64,000 bases of DNA. Origin: JAGXRK01 sp963714415 (GTDB taxonomy: Bacteria > Bacteroidota > Ignavibacteria > Ignavibacteriales > Ignavibacteriaceae). Shown piece by piece: positions 27,145 through 36,314 of the stretch. Below the pieces are notes generated by a model. The model was not told the origin of the DNA, made no database searches, and saw only the letters and a program-made list of their open reading frames with translations. The stretch's first letter is position 1; the number at the start of each line of letters is the position of its first letter. A program made the translations under genes and the position numbers. The DNA lies in assembly GCA_963714415.1 (NCBI GenBank), contig CAVQOL010000013.1, forward strand, positions 1-64,000, given 5' to 3'.

Positions 27145-28809
27145 ATGGATAAATTACTATTACTCGGTGCAGAAGCCATAGCACAAGGTGCAATCGACGG
27201 TGGAATGTCAGGTGTTTATGCCTATCCCGGGACACCATCCACAGAAATAACAGAATACGTTCAGAATAATAAAACTGCGATTGAAAGAAATTTACACAGA
27301 CAATGGTCTGCTAACGAAAAAACCGCAATGGAAGCCGCACTCGGAATGAGTTATGCTGGCAAGCGTGCCATGGTTTGTATGAAACATGTAGGATTAAATG
27401 TTGCTGCTGATGCTTTTATTAATTCAGCAATAACCGGTGTTAACGGTGGATTGCTGGTTACAGTTGCAGATGATCCCTCAATGCATTCATCACAGAACGA
27501 ACAGGACTCACGTTTCTTCGGAAAGTTTGCTATGATACCGATTCTTGAACCATCAAATCAGCAGGAAGCTTATGATATGGCTTATGAAGGATTTGAGCTT
27601 TCTGAAAAATTTAAAATCCCGGTTATGATAAGAATTACAACTCGACTCTCACACTCGCGTTCCGGTATTCAAAGACAGCAACTAAAAGAAGAAAATAAGC
27701 TAACTTATCCTGAGGACCCAATACAATTTGTTTTACTTCCAGCCAATGCTAGAAAAAGATATAAAGGATTACTTAGTATTCAGTCTTCTTTGGAACAGGA
27801 GTCAGAACTTTCAGTTTATAATTCATACTTCTCTGCAAGAAATAAATCACTTGGTATTATTGCCTGCGGAATTGCTCATAATTATTTGCTAGAAAATTAT
27901 CCTAATAGGAATTGTCCACATCCGATTCTTCAAATCTGTCAATATCCTCTACCATTTTCAAAAGTTGAAAAAATAGTTAATGAATGTGAGCAAGTTATTG
28001 TGCTGGAAGACGGATATCCTTTTGTTGAAGAACAGTTGAGAGGATTTTTAGAAGTGAACACTAAAATCAAAGGAAGATTAGATGGAACAATTCCCCGTGA
28101 TGGTGAATTGAACCCAGATATCGTTGCAAGAGCTTTGGGTATCGAAGCCCGCTTACCTGGAGGGCAGGTAAAAACCAGAATGAAAATTCCGGCAATTGTT
28201 AAGAACCGCCCGCCTGAATTATGTGCCGGATGCAGTCACCGCGATATTTATAATGCTCTTAATGAAACAATGAAAGAATTCGGAAAGCAGAAAGTTTTTT
28301 CTGATATTGGCTGTTATACACTTGGTGCCTTGCCGCCGTGGAATTCAATTAATTCATGTGTAGATATGGGAGCCTCTATAACAATGGCAAAAGGTGCTGC
28401 AGATGCTGGTGTTCGTCCTGCTGTTGCAGTGATTGGCGACTCAACTTTTACTCACAGCGGAATGACTGCTTTGCTTGATGCAGTTGTTGAGAATACTCCT
28501 ATCACAGTTATTATCTCGGATAACGGAACAACAGGAATGACAGGCGGACAGGCTTCTCACGCAACAGGAAGATTGGAGGAAATTTGTATAGGTCTTGGTG
28601 TAAAACCAGAACACGTTAAGGTTCTTACTCCGTTACCAAAGTACCACGATGAAATGGTAAGAGTTCTACGGCAAGAAATGCTTTATGAAGGTGTTTCAGT
28701 TGTCATTCCTAGAAGAGAGTGCATTGTACAATTAGTAGCTAAAAGTAAGAAGGAACAGCATGCCTCGTCGAAAGACGGGAAGGTTAAAGTTGAGGAGGTA
28801 GTAAGATGA
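27145..28809 (+). CDS. iorA: indolepyruvate ferredoxin oxidoreductase alpha subunit, without ferredoxin domain
   Basis: TPP-dependent 2-oxoacid:ferredoxin oxidoreductase subunit, oxidatively decarboxylating arylpyruvates to aryl-acetyl-CoA. The N-terminal pyrimidine-binding domain has VYAYPGTPSTEITEY near residue 24. The pyrophosphate domain has PELCAGCSHRDIYNAL near 355, SDIGCYTLGALPPWNS near 386 and GDSTFTHSGMTALLDA near 431. Family members usually end in a two-cluster ferredoxin domain after ARR-xCxL; here the protein ends 25 residues after PRRECIVQL with no cysteines. The iorB start overlaps its stop by four bases (ATGA), so both subunits are translated together. Confidence 0.9.
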   Translation: MDKLLLLGAEAIAQGAIDGGMSGVYAYPGTPSTEITEYVQNNKTAIERNLHRQWSANEKTAMEAALGMSYAGKRAMVCMKHVGLNVAADAFINSAITGVNGGLLVTVADDPSMHSSQNEQDSRFFGKFAMIPILEPSNQQEAYDMAYEGFELSEKFKIPVMIRITTRLSHSRSGIQRQQLKEENKLTYPEDPIQFVLLPANARKRYKGLLSIQSSLEQESELSVYNSYFSARNKSLGIIACGIAHNYLLENYPNRNCPHPILQICQYPLPFSKVEKIVNECEQVIVLEDGYPFVEEQLRGFLEVNTKIKGRLDGTIPRDGELNPDIVARALGIEARLPGGQVKTRMKIPAIVKNRPPELCAGCSHRDIYNALNETMKEFGKQKVFSDIGCYTLGALPPWNSINSCVDMGASITMAKGAADAGVRPAVAVIGDSTFTHSGMTALLDAVVENTPITVIISDNGTTGMTGGQASHATGRLEEICIGLGVKPEHVKVLTPLPKYHDEMVRVLRQEMLYEGVSVVIPRRECIVQLVAKSKKEQHASSKDGKVKVEEVVR

Positions 28810-29390
28810 AATCAGACATAATCTTATCAGGTGTGGGAGGACAGGGAATCCTCTCAATAGCTGCTACAATAGGAATGGCAGTACTTCGAAATAATTTATT
28901 TTTAAAACAATCAGAAGTTCATGGAATGAGTCAGCGCGGCGGTTCTGTGCAATCTCATCTTAGAATATCTGAAAAAGAAATTGCCAGTGATCTTATTCCT
29001 GAGGGCAGTGCAGATATAATAATTTCTGTTGAACCGATGGAATCACTCCGCTACCTGCCATGGCTGAAGGAAAAAGGATGGCTTGTAACAAATACCACTC
29101 CGTTTGTAAACATTCCGGATTATCCGGATATGAAAGATCTTATTGCAGAAATTGAAAAGCTTCCTCATCACATTGCAATAAACGCAGATGAGATTGCAAG
29201 ACAGGTAAAATCTCCGCGCTCTTCAAATATGGTAATGCTCGGTGCTGCGTCTCCTTTTCTTGATGTTCCTTATGAAAGTCTTGAAGAGGGAATAAAGAAA
29301 ATCTTCGGAAGAAAAGGAGAAAAGATAGTTCAGCTTAATATAGATGCGCTTAAAGCGGGACGTGAGTTCGCTGAACAGCACAGGAATTAA
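28806..29390 (+). CDS. iorB: indolepyruvate ferredoxin oxidoreductase beta subunit
   Basis: 194-residue gamma-type domain of 2-oxoacid:ferredoxin oxidoreductases that partners IorA and helps bind CoA. The glycine-rich start IILSGVGGQGILSIA and the segment SEVHGMSQRGGSVQSHLRI are family hallmarks, and a SVEPMESLRYL motif follows. The length is normal. It overlaps iorA by four bases and is followed by a strong terminator, so iorAB form a two-gene operon. Confidence 0.93.
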   Translation: MKSDIILSGVGGQGILSIAATIGMAVLRNNLFLKQSEVHGMSQRGGSVQSHLRISEKEIASDLIPEGSADIIISVEPMESLRYLPWLKEKGWLVTNTTPFVNIPDYPDMKDLIAEIEKLPHHIAINADEIARQVKSPRSSNMVMLGAASPFLDVPYESLEEGIKKIFGRKGEKIVQLNIDALKAGREFAEQHRN

Positions 29391-29448
29391 TTGCTATTTG
29401 TCGATTATCCAATAATTGATTTTAATTTTTGTGATTTTATAGTAGAAA

Positions 29449-29479
29449 AAAGGCGCATCACAAAAGGTGATGCGCCTTT
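29449..29479. terminator. bidirectional terminator between iorB and the OPT transporter
   Basis: A perfect 13-base stem, AAAGGCGCATCAC (29449-29461) with GTGATGCGCCTTT (29467-29479), has a 5-base loop and A/T runs on both sides. It lies between two converging genes and can end both transcripts. Confidence 0.9.
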
Positions 29480-29483
29480 AATA

Positions 29484-31502
29484 TTATAACTTGAAATAAA
29501 TAGAAAACGCAACCTTTTTTATTCTTCTACTTTTCCTCTTAATGAATCCCAAATCATATAAACACAAATAACTTGCAAACATTACAAGTCCAAGAAGTTC
29601 TGCTGAGTGTGATTCTGCCCATTCAGGATTGACCCAGTTGAAACCCTGCCATCTGAGTATTGCACTTATTACACCCATCAAAGCACCGCCTGCAATAAAT
29701 CCTGATGCAATTAATGTTCCTCGTTCTCTTCTTGCAGTATTTAATTTAGCATCATCGCTGCGTGTTGAAACAAAATGAGCAATCAATCCACCAATTAACA
29801 AAGGAGTATTTAACTCAAGTGGTATATACATTCCGAGAGCAAAGGCAAGTGCAGGAACTCTTATCATAGTTAATACTGCGGCAAGTATTGCTCCGACAAT
29901 ATATAACATCCACGGTGCAGGCTGCTGATCCATTAAGGGCTGAATAACTGCAGCCATTGCGTTTGCCTGCGGTGCAACGAGTGAGCCTTCACCAACAAAT
30001 CCGTATGTTTCATTTAATATCATAATTACAAATCCTACCGTTACGGCAGAAACAAGAACGCCAAGAATTTTCCAGCTTTCCTGTTTACGTGGAGTTGAAC
30101 CGAGCCAGTAACCGATTTTAAGATCTGTAATAAATCCACCCGCCATTGAAAGTGCTGTGCATACAACTCCGCCAATTATTAATGCTGCAATCATTCCGGA
30201 TTCACCTTTCAATCCAACAGAAGTAAGAACGATTGAAGAAAGAATCAGCGTCATCAAAGTCATTCCACTTACGGGATTAGTTCCAACAATAGCTATTGCA
30301 TTTGCAGCTACAGTTGTAAATAGGAAAGAAATGATGAGTACAATTAATAATCCTGCTAAAGCCCAGCCGATATTATCAACAACACCAAAATGGAAGAACA
30401 CAAGAAGAAGAATTGCAGTTGCTACAATTCCAACAAGGATTGTTTTCATTGAAACATCAATCTGTGTTCTTAACTTATTGTTATTAGCGCCTTTTTTATC
30501 AAAGATTTCTTTGAAGCCGAGAGAAAAAGCTGATTGAATAATTTTTGATGAACGAATAATTCCGATAATCCCTGCCATTGCAATTCCGCCAATACCAACA
30601 TGACGAACATACTGCCTGAAAATTTCTTCAGCAGACATTGCTGATATTAATTTTGTTGCTCCTGTTCCGAAGGGTTCTGTTAATCCGGCACCGATATATG
30701 AAACAACAGGAATTAAAAGATACCACGACACAAAAGATCCGGCAGCAATTATTGCGGCGTACTTCAAACCTACGATATAGCCGAGTCCCATTACAGCGGC
30801 ACCAATGTTCAATCTGAAAACAAGTTTAAATTTATCGGCAAGCATTTCACCAAAACCGAATACTCTTGTTGTGAAAACTTCACTCCACCATCCGAAAGTT
30901 GCGATGATGAAATCGTAAATACCGCCAATCAATCCGCTTACGACAAGCACGAGCGCCTGCTTTCCACCTTTTTCCCCTGCGACAAGAATTTCTGTTGTAG
31001 CAGTAGCCTCGGGGAACGGAAATTTACCGTGCATTTCTGCCACAAAATATTTTCTGAATGGAATCAGGAAAAGAATTCCAAGAACTCCACCAAACGCAGA
31101 TGCAAGAAATATCTGGTAAAAATGTGCTTCGAGATTAAGAATATATAAAGCCGGAATTGTGAAAATAGCTCCTGCTACAATCAGTCCGGAGTTTTGTCCA
31201 ATGGATTGAATAATCACATTCTGACCGAGCGAGCCTTTTATTTTAAGCACAGTTGAAACACCTACTGCAATTATTGCAATGGGAATAGCTGCTTCAAATA
31301 CCTGTCCGATCTTTAAGCCAAGATAAGCCGCTGCCGCAGAGAACAGAACAGCCATTAACAGACCCATTATAACAGAGTATGGAGTTATCTCTGCAGGTGA
31401 TTGATCAGGAGGCATTATAGGTTTGTATTCTTCACCCGGCTTTAGTTCGGAATACGCATTATGCGGAAGTCCTTTTATCTGAGTTGGTGTATGTTCACTC
31501 AT
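29484..31502 (-). CDS. OPT-family oligopeptide/metal-chelate transporter
   Basis: 672 residues with about 14-16 hydrophobic segments. The N-terminus PYSVIMGLLMAVLFSAAAAY and the repeat-like segments GGVVCTALSMAGGFITDLKIGY and FPFPEATATTEILVAGEKGG match the oligopeptide transporter family found in Bacteroidetes and Firmicutes, which imports peptides by proton coupling (some members move metal-siderophore complexes). It is slightly longer than usual at the C-terminus, with a basic tail. It has its own promoter region and converges on iorAB. Placement beside an aryl-pyruvate oxidoreductase would fit peptide/amino-acid fermentation. Confidence 0.9.
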   Translation of the reverse strand: MSEHTPTQIKGLPHNAYSELKPGEEYKPIMPPDQSPAEITPYSVIMGLLMAVLFSAAAAYLGLKIGQVFEAAIPIAIIAVGVSTVLKIKGSLGQNVIIQSIGQNSGLIVAGAIFTIPALYILNLEAHFYQIFLASAFGGVLGILFLIPFRKYFVAEMHGKFPFPEATATTEILVAGEKGGKQALVLVVSGLIGGIYDFIIATFGWWSEVFTTRVFGFGEMLADKFKLVFRLNIGAAVMGLGYIVGLKYAAIIAAGSFVSWYLLIPVVSYIGAGLTEPFGTGATKLISAMSAEEIFRQYVRHVGIGGIAMAGIIGIIRSSKIIQSAFSLGFKEIFDKKGANNNKLRTQIDVSMKTILVGIVATAILLLVFFHFGVVDNIGWALAGLLIVLIISFLFTTVAANAIAIVGTNPVSGMTLMTLILSSIVLTSVGLKGESGMIAALIIGGVVCTALSMAGGFITDLKIGYWLGSTPRKQESWKILGVLVSAVTVGFVIMILNETYGFVGEGSLVAPQANAMAAVIQPLMDQQPAPWMLYIVGAILAAVLTMIRVPALAFALGMYIPLELNTPLLIGGLIAHFVSTRSDDAKLNTARRERGTLIASGFIAGGALMGVISAILRWQGFNWVNPEWAESHSAELLGLVMFASYLCLYDLGFIKRKSRRIKKVAFSIYFKL

Positions 31503-31681
31503 AGTACATTTTCCTTTTGGAATTTGAAATAAATAGGAAGTTCATATTCGGTTTTTTGTGGTGAGAAAATTTGACATGAATTATATCAGTTGCTTCATAA
31601 GCCTGAATTTAATTATAAAATTTATGATTAAATTTAAGCACAAATAACCAGAGTTTTCAAACAAATTATTAAGTGTTTTCT

Positions 31682-31762
31682 TCCGTCATTCTGAGCGTAG
31701 CGAAGAATCTGAGTATCAGCACGTAATTAATTGTTAAGATATTTCGCTTCACTCAATATGAC
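31682..31762. repeat. dispersed intergenic repeat (GAATGACGG / 'cattctgagcgtagcgaa' type)
   Basis: The sequence CGTCATTCTGAGCGTAGCG is followed by a divergent central part and ends TTCACTCAATATGACA, giving an imperfect inverted layout with ATTCTGAG/CTCAATATGAC ends. It is one of several short intergenic elements in this window with 'gtcattc/gaatgac' ends. It has no coding content. Confidence 0.5.
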
Positions 31763-31777
31763 AAAAATAAATTTATT

Positions 31778-32456
31778 ATGAAACCTAAACTTTACATAGT
31801 ATCTACTCCCATTGGAAATTATGAAGACATAACTCTTCGCGCGTTGCGCATTTTAAAGGAATGTGATTTTATTATCTGTGAAGAATTTAGAGAAGCACGC
31901 AGATTATTATCTACATTATAAAATTCAGAAAGAGCTTTTTTCACTAAATGAGCACAATGAAAATGAAAGTGCGAATGAGTTAATACTTAAATTGCTTGAA
32001 GGAAAATCTGCCGCATCTGATTTCCGATTGCGGCACTCCGCTTTTTTCTGATCCCGGACATTTATTAGTTGATCTTGCTTTACAAAACAAAATTGAAGTT
32101 ATTCCTATTCCCGGTACAAGTTCGCTGCTGACTGCTTTAGTTGGAAGCGGACTGGACTTTGAAAAGTTCTATTACTATGGCTGGCTCTCACCCAAGAAAG
32201 ATATCAGAAGAAAACAGTTGTTGGATTTGAAGAGAATAAAACAGAAACAATTGTGTTAATGGACACTCCTTACAGATTAAAAGCTGTTTTAGAAGATATC
32301 GTAAAACTTCTTGGTGCAAACATTCCTTGTGTACTTGCATTTGAACTGACAAAAGAGAAAGAAAAATTTTATCGCGGCAACGCACAAAACATTTTTAAAA
32401 TTGTGGAGAAGGAAAATCTAAAAGGGGAGTTTGTGCTGATAATTAAAAATCAATAG
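31778..32456 (+). CDS. rsmI: 16S rRNA 2'-O-ribose C1402 methyltransferase RsmI-like (three frameshifts)
   Basis: SAM-dependent tetrapyrrole-methylase-fold enzyme that 2'-O-methylates C1402 of 16S rRNA. From ATG 31778 the frame reads MKPKLYIVSTPIGNYEDITL, the family's N-terminal motif. The next frames give FSLNEHNENESANELILKLL, then ISDCGTPLFSDPG and VIPIPGTSSLLTALVGSG, then LMDTPYRLKAVLEDI to a stop at 32456. All motifs are in order, giving about 226 codons, the usual length. Shifts are needed near 31910-31925, 32005-32020 and 32235-32255. Three in one short gene is unusual and may mean either poor sequence here or real decay. Confidence 0.8.
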
Positions 32457-32484
32457 CACCCGGATTGATCGGGGCAGGCTGCGG

Positions 32485-32560
32485 ATGACACAGATTATTT
32501 GGATATTCACGGATCTAAATCTGTGGAAATCAGTTCGATCAGCGTTATCTGTGTTCTATT
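32485..32560. repeat. dispersed intergenic repeat (copy 1 of the 'aacacggat ... atctgtgtt' family)
   Basis: A stretch of GATGACACAGATTATTT to ATCTGTGTTCTATT matches the elements at 40361-40449 and 52657-52739 in wording (ACACAGAT, GATCAGCG, ATCTGTGTTcTATT). It is an imperfect inverted repeat about 80 bases long, in a non-coding gap. Confidence 0.65.
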
Positions 32561-32910
32561 GTATTAAGAGAGCAACATTCTCTGCATAGGAATGAGGAAA
32601 TATTTCTTAAGTATAAACAAAACAACGAATTATATTAACCCAAATTTTTATAAGTAACCAAAGAGTAACAGAAAGGTAATAAAGACGTAGAGGTTCTTTG
32701 CTAATTGGTTCTTCTTGCTAATCGTGTAATATTATCTTATTGACAATGATAAATAATTGATGGATTTTATATCCACATAAATTATCTCTCTACTCCGAGA
32801 GGGCTAAACTTTTGAGCCATTTTATTGTTCAAAGTCCGGAGATGATATCTGCGATAACTTTCCCGAAGCAGAAATGTTGATAAACATTTTTATTTCATTG
32901 GAGGTGCGCT
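32561..32910 (+). other. non-coding gap with possible structured leader of the T9SS protein gene
   Basis: No reading frame or known motif. Close to the gene, CTCCGAG near 32798 can pair with CTCCGGACTTTG's complement TCCGGAG near 32838. Inside it GGCT...AGCC (near 32808-32822) can form a small stem. This would make a short folded leader about 70-110 bases before the ATG at 32911. GGAGG at 32900 is the ribosome-binding site. I cannot match it to a known riboswitch. Confidence 0.3.
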
Positions 32911-33909
32911 ATGAAGAAAAGAATTACATTTTTCTTTTTTATCTCTTTTTTTATTCTGAGTTCTATCTCAATCGTTCAGGGTCAGGTTGATACACTCTGG
33001 ACGAAATCCTTTGGGGGAGGTAGTTATGATTATGGATATTCAGTCCAACAGACCACAGACGAGGGGTATATCATAACTGGAGGGACAAATTCGTTCGGTG
33101 CTGGTAGCGCAGATGTTTGGCTGATAAAAACAGATGCTTCTGGTGATACACTCTGGACGAAAACCTTTGGGGGAAGTGGTTATGATTTTGGTCTATCAGT
33201 CCGGCAGACCACAGACGGGGGGTATATCATAACTGGATTGACAGAATCGTTCGGTGCTGGTTACTCTGATGTTTGGCTGATAAAAACAGATGCTTCTGGT
33301 GATACACTCTGGACGAAAATCTTTGGGGGAGGTGGTTATGATTCTGGTGAATCAGTCCAGCAGACCACAGACGGGGGGTATATCATAACTGGATTGACAG
33401 AATCGTTCGGTGCTGGTTACTCTGATGTTTGGCTGATAAAAACAGATGCTTCTGGTGATACACTCTGGACAAAAACCTTTGGGGGAAGTGGTTATAATAT
33501 TGGTGAATCAGTCCAGCAGACCACAGACGGGGGGTATATCATAACTGGAGGGACATATTTGTTCGGTGCTGGTTACTCTGATGTTTGGCTGATTAAAACT
33601 ACTCCTGATGTAAATACAGTAATACAAAATAATGATATACTCACTTTAGATTTTTCCTTGCACCAGAATTACCCGAACCCATTCAACCCGACAACAACAA
33701 TAAAATACTCTGTTCCAAAATTAAGTTTTGTAACCATTAAAATTTATGATCTATTGGGAAGTGAAGTAGCAACTTTAGTAAATGAAGAAAAACCTGTTGG
33801 CACTTATGAACTTAAATTGGGACGCAAGCAATCTTCCAAGCGGAGTTTATTTCTACAGATTACAAGCGGGAAGTTTTGTGCAAACAAGAAGATGATTTTG
33901 TTGAAGTAG
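32911..33909 (+). CDS. exported repeat protein with type IX secretion sorting domain (C-terminal frameshift pair)
   Basis: 332 residues. It has a signal peptide (ITFFFFISFFILSSISIVQG) and four 52-residue repeats of the form GDTLWTKTFGGxxYDxGxSV..TTDGGYIITG, which resemble a beta-propeller. It ends in a T9SS type A sorting domain (HQNYPNPFNPTTTIKYSVP ... MILLK). Between SVATLVNEEKPVGTYELKL and KKMILLK the frame is displaced: removing one G near 33820 gives DASNLPSGVYFYRLQAGSF, and adding one A near 33885 returns to KKMILLK, so two compensating shifts leave the stop intact. It is an outer-membrane-exported surface protein of unknown role. Confidence 0.85.
   Translation: MKKRITFFFFISFFILSSISIVQGQVDTLWTKSFGGGSYDYGYSVQQTTDEGYIITGGTNSFGAGSADVWLIKTDASGDTLWTKTFGGSGYDFGLSVRQTTDGGYIITGLTESFGAGYSDVWLIKTDASGDTLWTKIFGGGGYDSGESVQQTTDGGYIITGLTESFGAGYSDVWLIKTDASGDTLWTKTFGGSGYNIGESVQQTTDGGYIITGGTYLFGAGYSDVWLIKTTPDVNTVIQNNDILTLDFSLHQNYPNPFNPTTTIKYSVPKLSFVTIKIYDLLGSEVATLVNEEKPVGTYELKLGRKQSSKRSLFLQITSGKFCANKKMILLK
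32989..33612 (+). repeat. four tandem 156-bp repeats in the T9SS protein gene
   Basis: GATACACTCTGG recurs at 32989, 33145, 33301 and 33457, exactly 156 bases (52 codons) apart. The units differ at few positions, mostly at the codons for ESF/NSF and YDF/YDS/YNI. The near-identity at DNA level points to recent duplication or gene conversion. Confidence 0.95.
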
Positions 33910-33936
33910 ATACATTAAATTCATTTGGAAAATAAT

Positions 33937-33967
33937 AAGGGATAGAGCAATCTATCCCTTTTTTATA
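33937..33967 (+). terminator. rho-independent terminator after the T9SS protein gene
   Basis: AAGGGATAG (33937-33945) and CTATCCCTT (33952-33960) form a 9-base stem with a six-base loop, followed by TTTTT. It lies 28 bases after the stop, in the gap between converging genes. Confidence 0.85.
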
Positions 33968-34031
33968 TTGTTAAAACAGTATAACCATGAAGCATTTATT
34001 TCGATACAGAATTAGTTACTACATGGTTACT

Positions 34032-35523
34032 TTAAGGCAATTGATAAAACATTAACTCTATTATATTATCAAGACTTAATAACAAAGCAACATTCTCAAT
34101 ATGAAAAGTATGTGGAAACATATCAACAGGTCTTATCTTGATTAACTTATATCCTGCTTCAACCATCATCTTAATATCTCTTACTTGCGTTGTCGGATTG
34201 CAGCTTACGTAAATAATTTTTTGTGGAGAAAGTTTTATTAAATCATTAACAGTATTTTTATGCATTCCACTTCTTGGTGGATCGACAATTATAACATCTG
34301 GCTTCGGAATGCCTTCACTTTCAACAAACGGAATAAATGAATCATACAAATCAGTAACGAAACACTTTACATTTTTAATGTTGTTCAATCCTATATTTAC
34401 TTCCGCATCATTAACTGCCGATTTCTCTGATTCAAATCCGTAAACCTCTTTACAATAATCTGAAACATAAATTGCAATAGTTCCGGCGCCGGAGTAAAGA
34501 TCATAAACAATTTCATTTCCTTGCAAATCAGCATAGTCCAAAGCTGTTTGAAAAAGTTTTTCTGCCTGTAAAGTATTTGTCTGAAAAAACGAATTTGCAC
34601 TTATTCTGAATTTATGCCTGCCAATCATATCATAAATAAATCCCGGTCCGTAAATAACATTCTCATAATCCCCAATTGCAACGGCAGCTTTCTTTTTATT
34701 GATATTGTTAATAATAGTTGTAATCTGCGGAACAGCTTTTAATAACTCACTGTTGTATTCGTTAATTAAATCATCATCCTGGTAAGACGTAACCAGGTTT
34801 ACCATCAGATCATTTGTGTGAAATGAATTTTTTATTACAAGATTTCTTAAATAACCCTGATGAGTTTTTGTAGAATAGATGGAAGTGTTTCGTGATTTGA
34901 AGAAATCCCGTGTAAAATTTAGAATTGTGTCGTTAATCTCAGGTTGAAGAAAACATTGTTCAATGTTCACAACCTTATCATAAACTTTTGGAACGTGGAG
35001 TCCAAGTGCGAAAAAATTATCCAATTCTTCAGACGAATTAATCTCCTCAGAAGTAAGCCACCTTTTTTCAGTGAATGAAAATTCCATTTTATTTCTGTAA
35101 TGGTAAACATTATCCGATGGGATTATATCGGCTCAATCATCAATATTCGGAAACACCCCCAAGCTTATCAAAAATTTCAACGACCTGCAGCTGTTTGTAT
35201 TTAATTTGTGATTGGTAATCTAAATCCTGTTGTTTACATCCGCCGCATGTTCCGAAGTATTCACACTTTGCATCAGTTCTTTCAGCGGACCTTATAATTA
35301 TTTCAACGGTGTCAGCTTCCGCAAATGATTTTTTAATTTTCTTCAGACTTGCCTTTACTTTATCACCGGGATAAGCTCCGCTTACAAACACCACATAATT
35401 TTCATCTTCATCTGGCGCATCAATTCCCGTCAATTTACTTTTTGAAACTTTTGCAATTCCTTTTCCTTCAAAAGCGTACTTCTCTATTTGAAGTTCTACT
35501 ATATCGCCTTTTTTTGTATTCAT
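34032..35523 (-). CDS. rlmD: 23S rRNA (uracil-5-)-methyltransferase RlmD-like (frameshifted near 35090-35145)
   Basis: m5U methyltransferase of the RumA/TrmA group. The N-terminal part (35523-35140) has a TRAM domain starting MNTKKGDIVELQIEKYAFEG and the [4Fe-4S] ligands of CEYFGTCGGCKQQD. The C-terminal part (35087-34032) has VYDLYSGAGTIAIYV (SAM site), VIIVDPPRSGMHKN and the catalytic VSCNPTTQVRD. Between them the sequence encodes EPI and IPSDNVYHYRNKMEF in other frames, so at least two indels lie in 35087-35145. The composite is about 495 codons. It starts in an ATGA overlap with the upstream methyltransferase gene. Confidence 0.88.
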
Positions 35524-36314
35524 TGTATTCTGTCACCCTGAACTTGTTTCAGGGTCCTTGAAATATTAAGAAGATTCCGAAACAAGTTCGGAATGACGGT
35601 GATTATGTTTTCTTCAAGTATCAGCATCTTAAATCCAATAAACTTATCTGCACCAAGTTTTAAGTAAGCATTGGATTCGTGACTTATCTTGTTTAGTAAT
35701 TTTTTATAATAACTTTTTTCTTTGTCAGAGAGATTGTCGATAACTTCATTTAATGATTGTGCGGCATTCGTATAGAAGTTCTGAAGAGATGAAGTTAAAT
35801 CTTCTTCATACAGAACCGAAAATTTTCTTTCTATATAGTAATCCTTACAATTTTCATGTTGCAGAGGTAAGATATCTGATGACTCAAAGATGTCTTTAAC
35901 AAACGCAGGATAATTTTTGTTAAGTGCTGTTATTTCGCCAACACACAAAACACCTTCCGGTTTAAGAATTCTTTTAATTTCTTTTACAATTTTATTCCTG
36001 TTTGAAAGAGAAATAGAAGCTTGTGCATAAACAAGATCGAATTGAGAATCAGTAAAATCGGTATTGTCAAAGTCCATCATCTTCACAGAGATTTTACTTT
36101 CTTTTGATAAGCCAAGTCTTGCATTTATTAAAGATTCATAATCATTTACAATCATTACGACAGAAGCAGCATCTGCCTCAATCATTTTGATTGTAACTTT
36201 TTCACTTCCAGAGCCTAAAATAAGAATTTCCTTGTCTTTTAGAATATATTTGTTCTTCAAACTGCGGAATTGCCTAAGCCCACCAGGAAGAAAAACTAAC
36301 GTGTTATCGTGCAT
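35520..36314 (-). CDS. class I SAM-dependent methyltransferase, repeat-derived C-terminus
   Basis: 264 residues with a Rossmann-like methyltransferase fold: ILILGSGSEKV (motif I, about residue 29), MDFDNTDFTDSQFDLVYAQA (motif III/IV) and IKRILKPEGVLCVGEI (post-motif). The substrate is unknown. The last ~25 residues (NLFRNLLNISRTLKQVQGD) are the translation of an intergenic repeat found elsewhere, so the natural end probably lies earlier and the present stop is where the repeat runs into the next gene. Four-base overlap with rlmD suggests one transcript. Confidence 0.75.
   Translation of the reverse strand: MHDNTLVFLPGGLRQFRSLKNKYILKDKEILILGSGSEKVTIKMIEADAASVVMIVNDYESLINARLGLSKESKISVKMMDFDNTDFTDSQFDLVYAQASISLSNRNKIVKEIKRILKPEGVLCVGEITALNKNYPAFVKDIFESSDILPLQHENCKDYYIERKFSVLYEEDLTSSLQNFYTNAAQSLNEVIDNLSDKEKSYYKKLLNKISHESNAYLKLGADKFIGFKMLILEENIITVIPNLFRNLLNISRTLKQVQGDRIQ
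35530..35601. repeat. dispersed repeat ('accctgaacttgtttcagggtcc ... ttcggaatgacgg')
   Basis: A CCTGAACTTGTTTCAGG inverted repeat is followed by AACAAGTTCGGAATGACGG. This wording is typical of a short interspersed intergenic element. Here it overlaps the 3' end of the methyltransferase gene, encoding its last residues, and lies just before the rlmD start. Confidence 0.6.

Noticed and set aside
32989..33612. CRISPR-like array
   Set aside because: The 156-base periodic repeats are coding and have no unique spacers.
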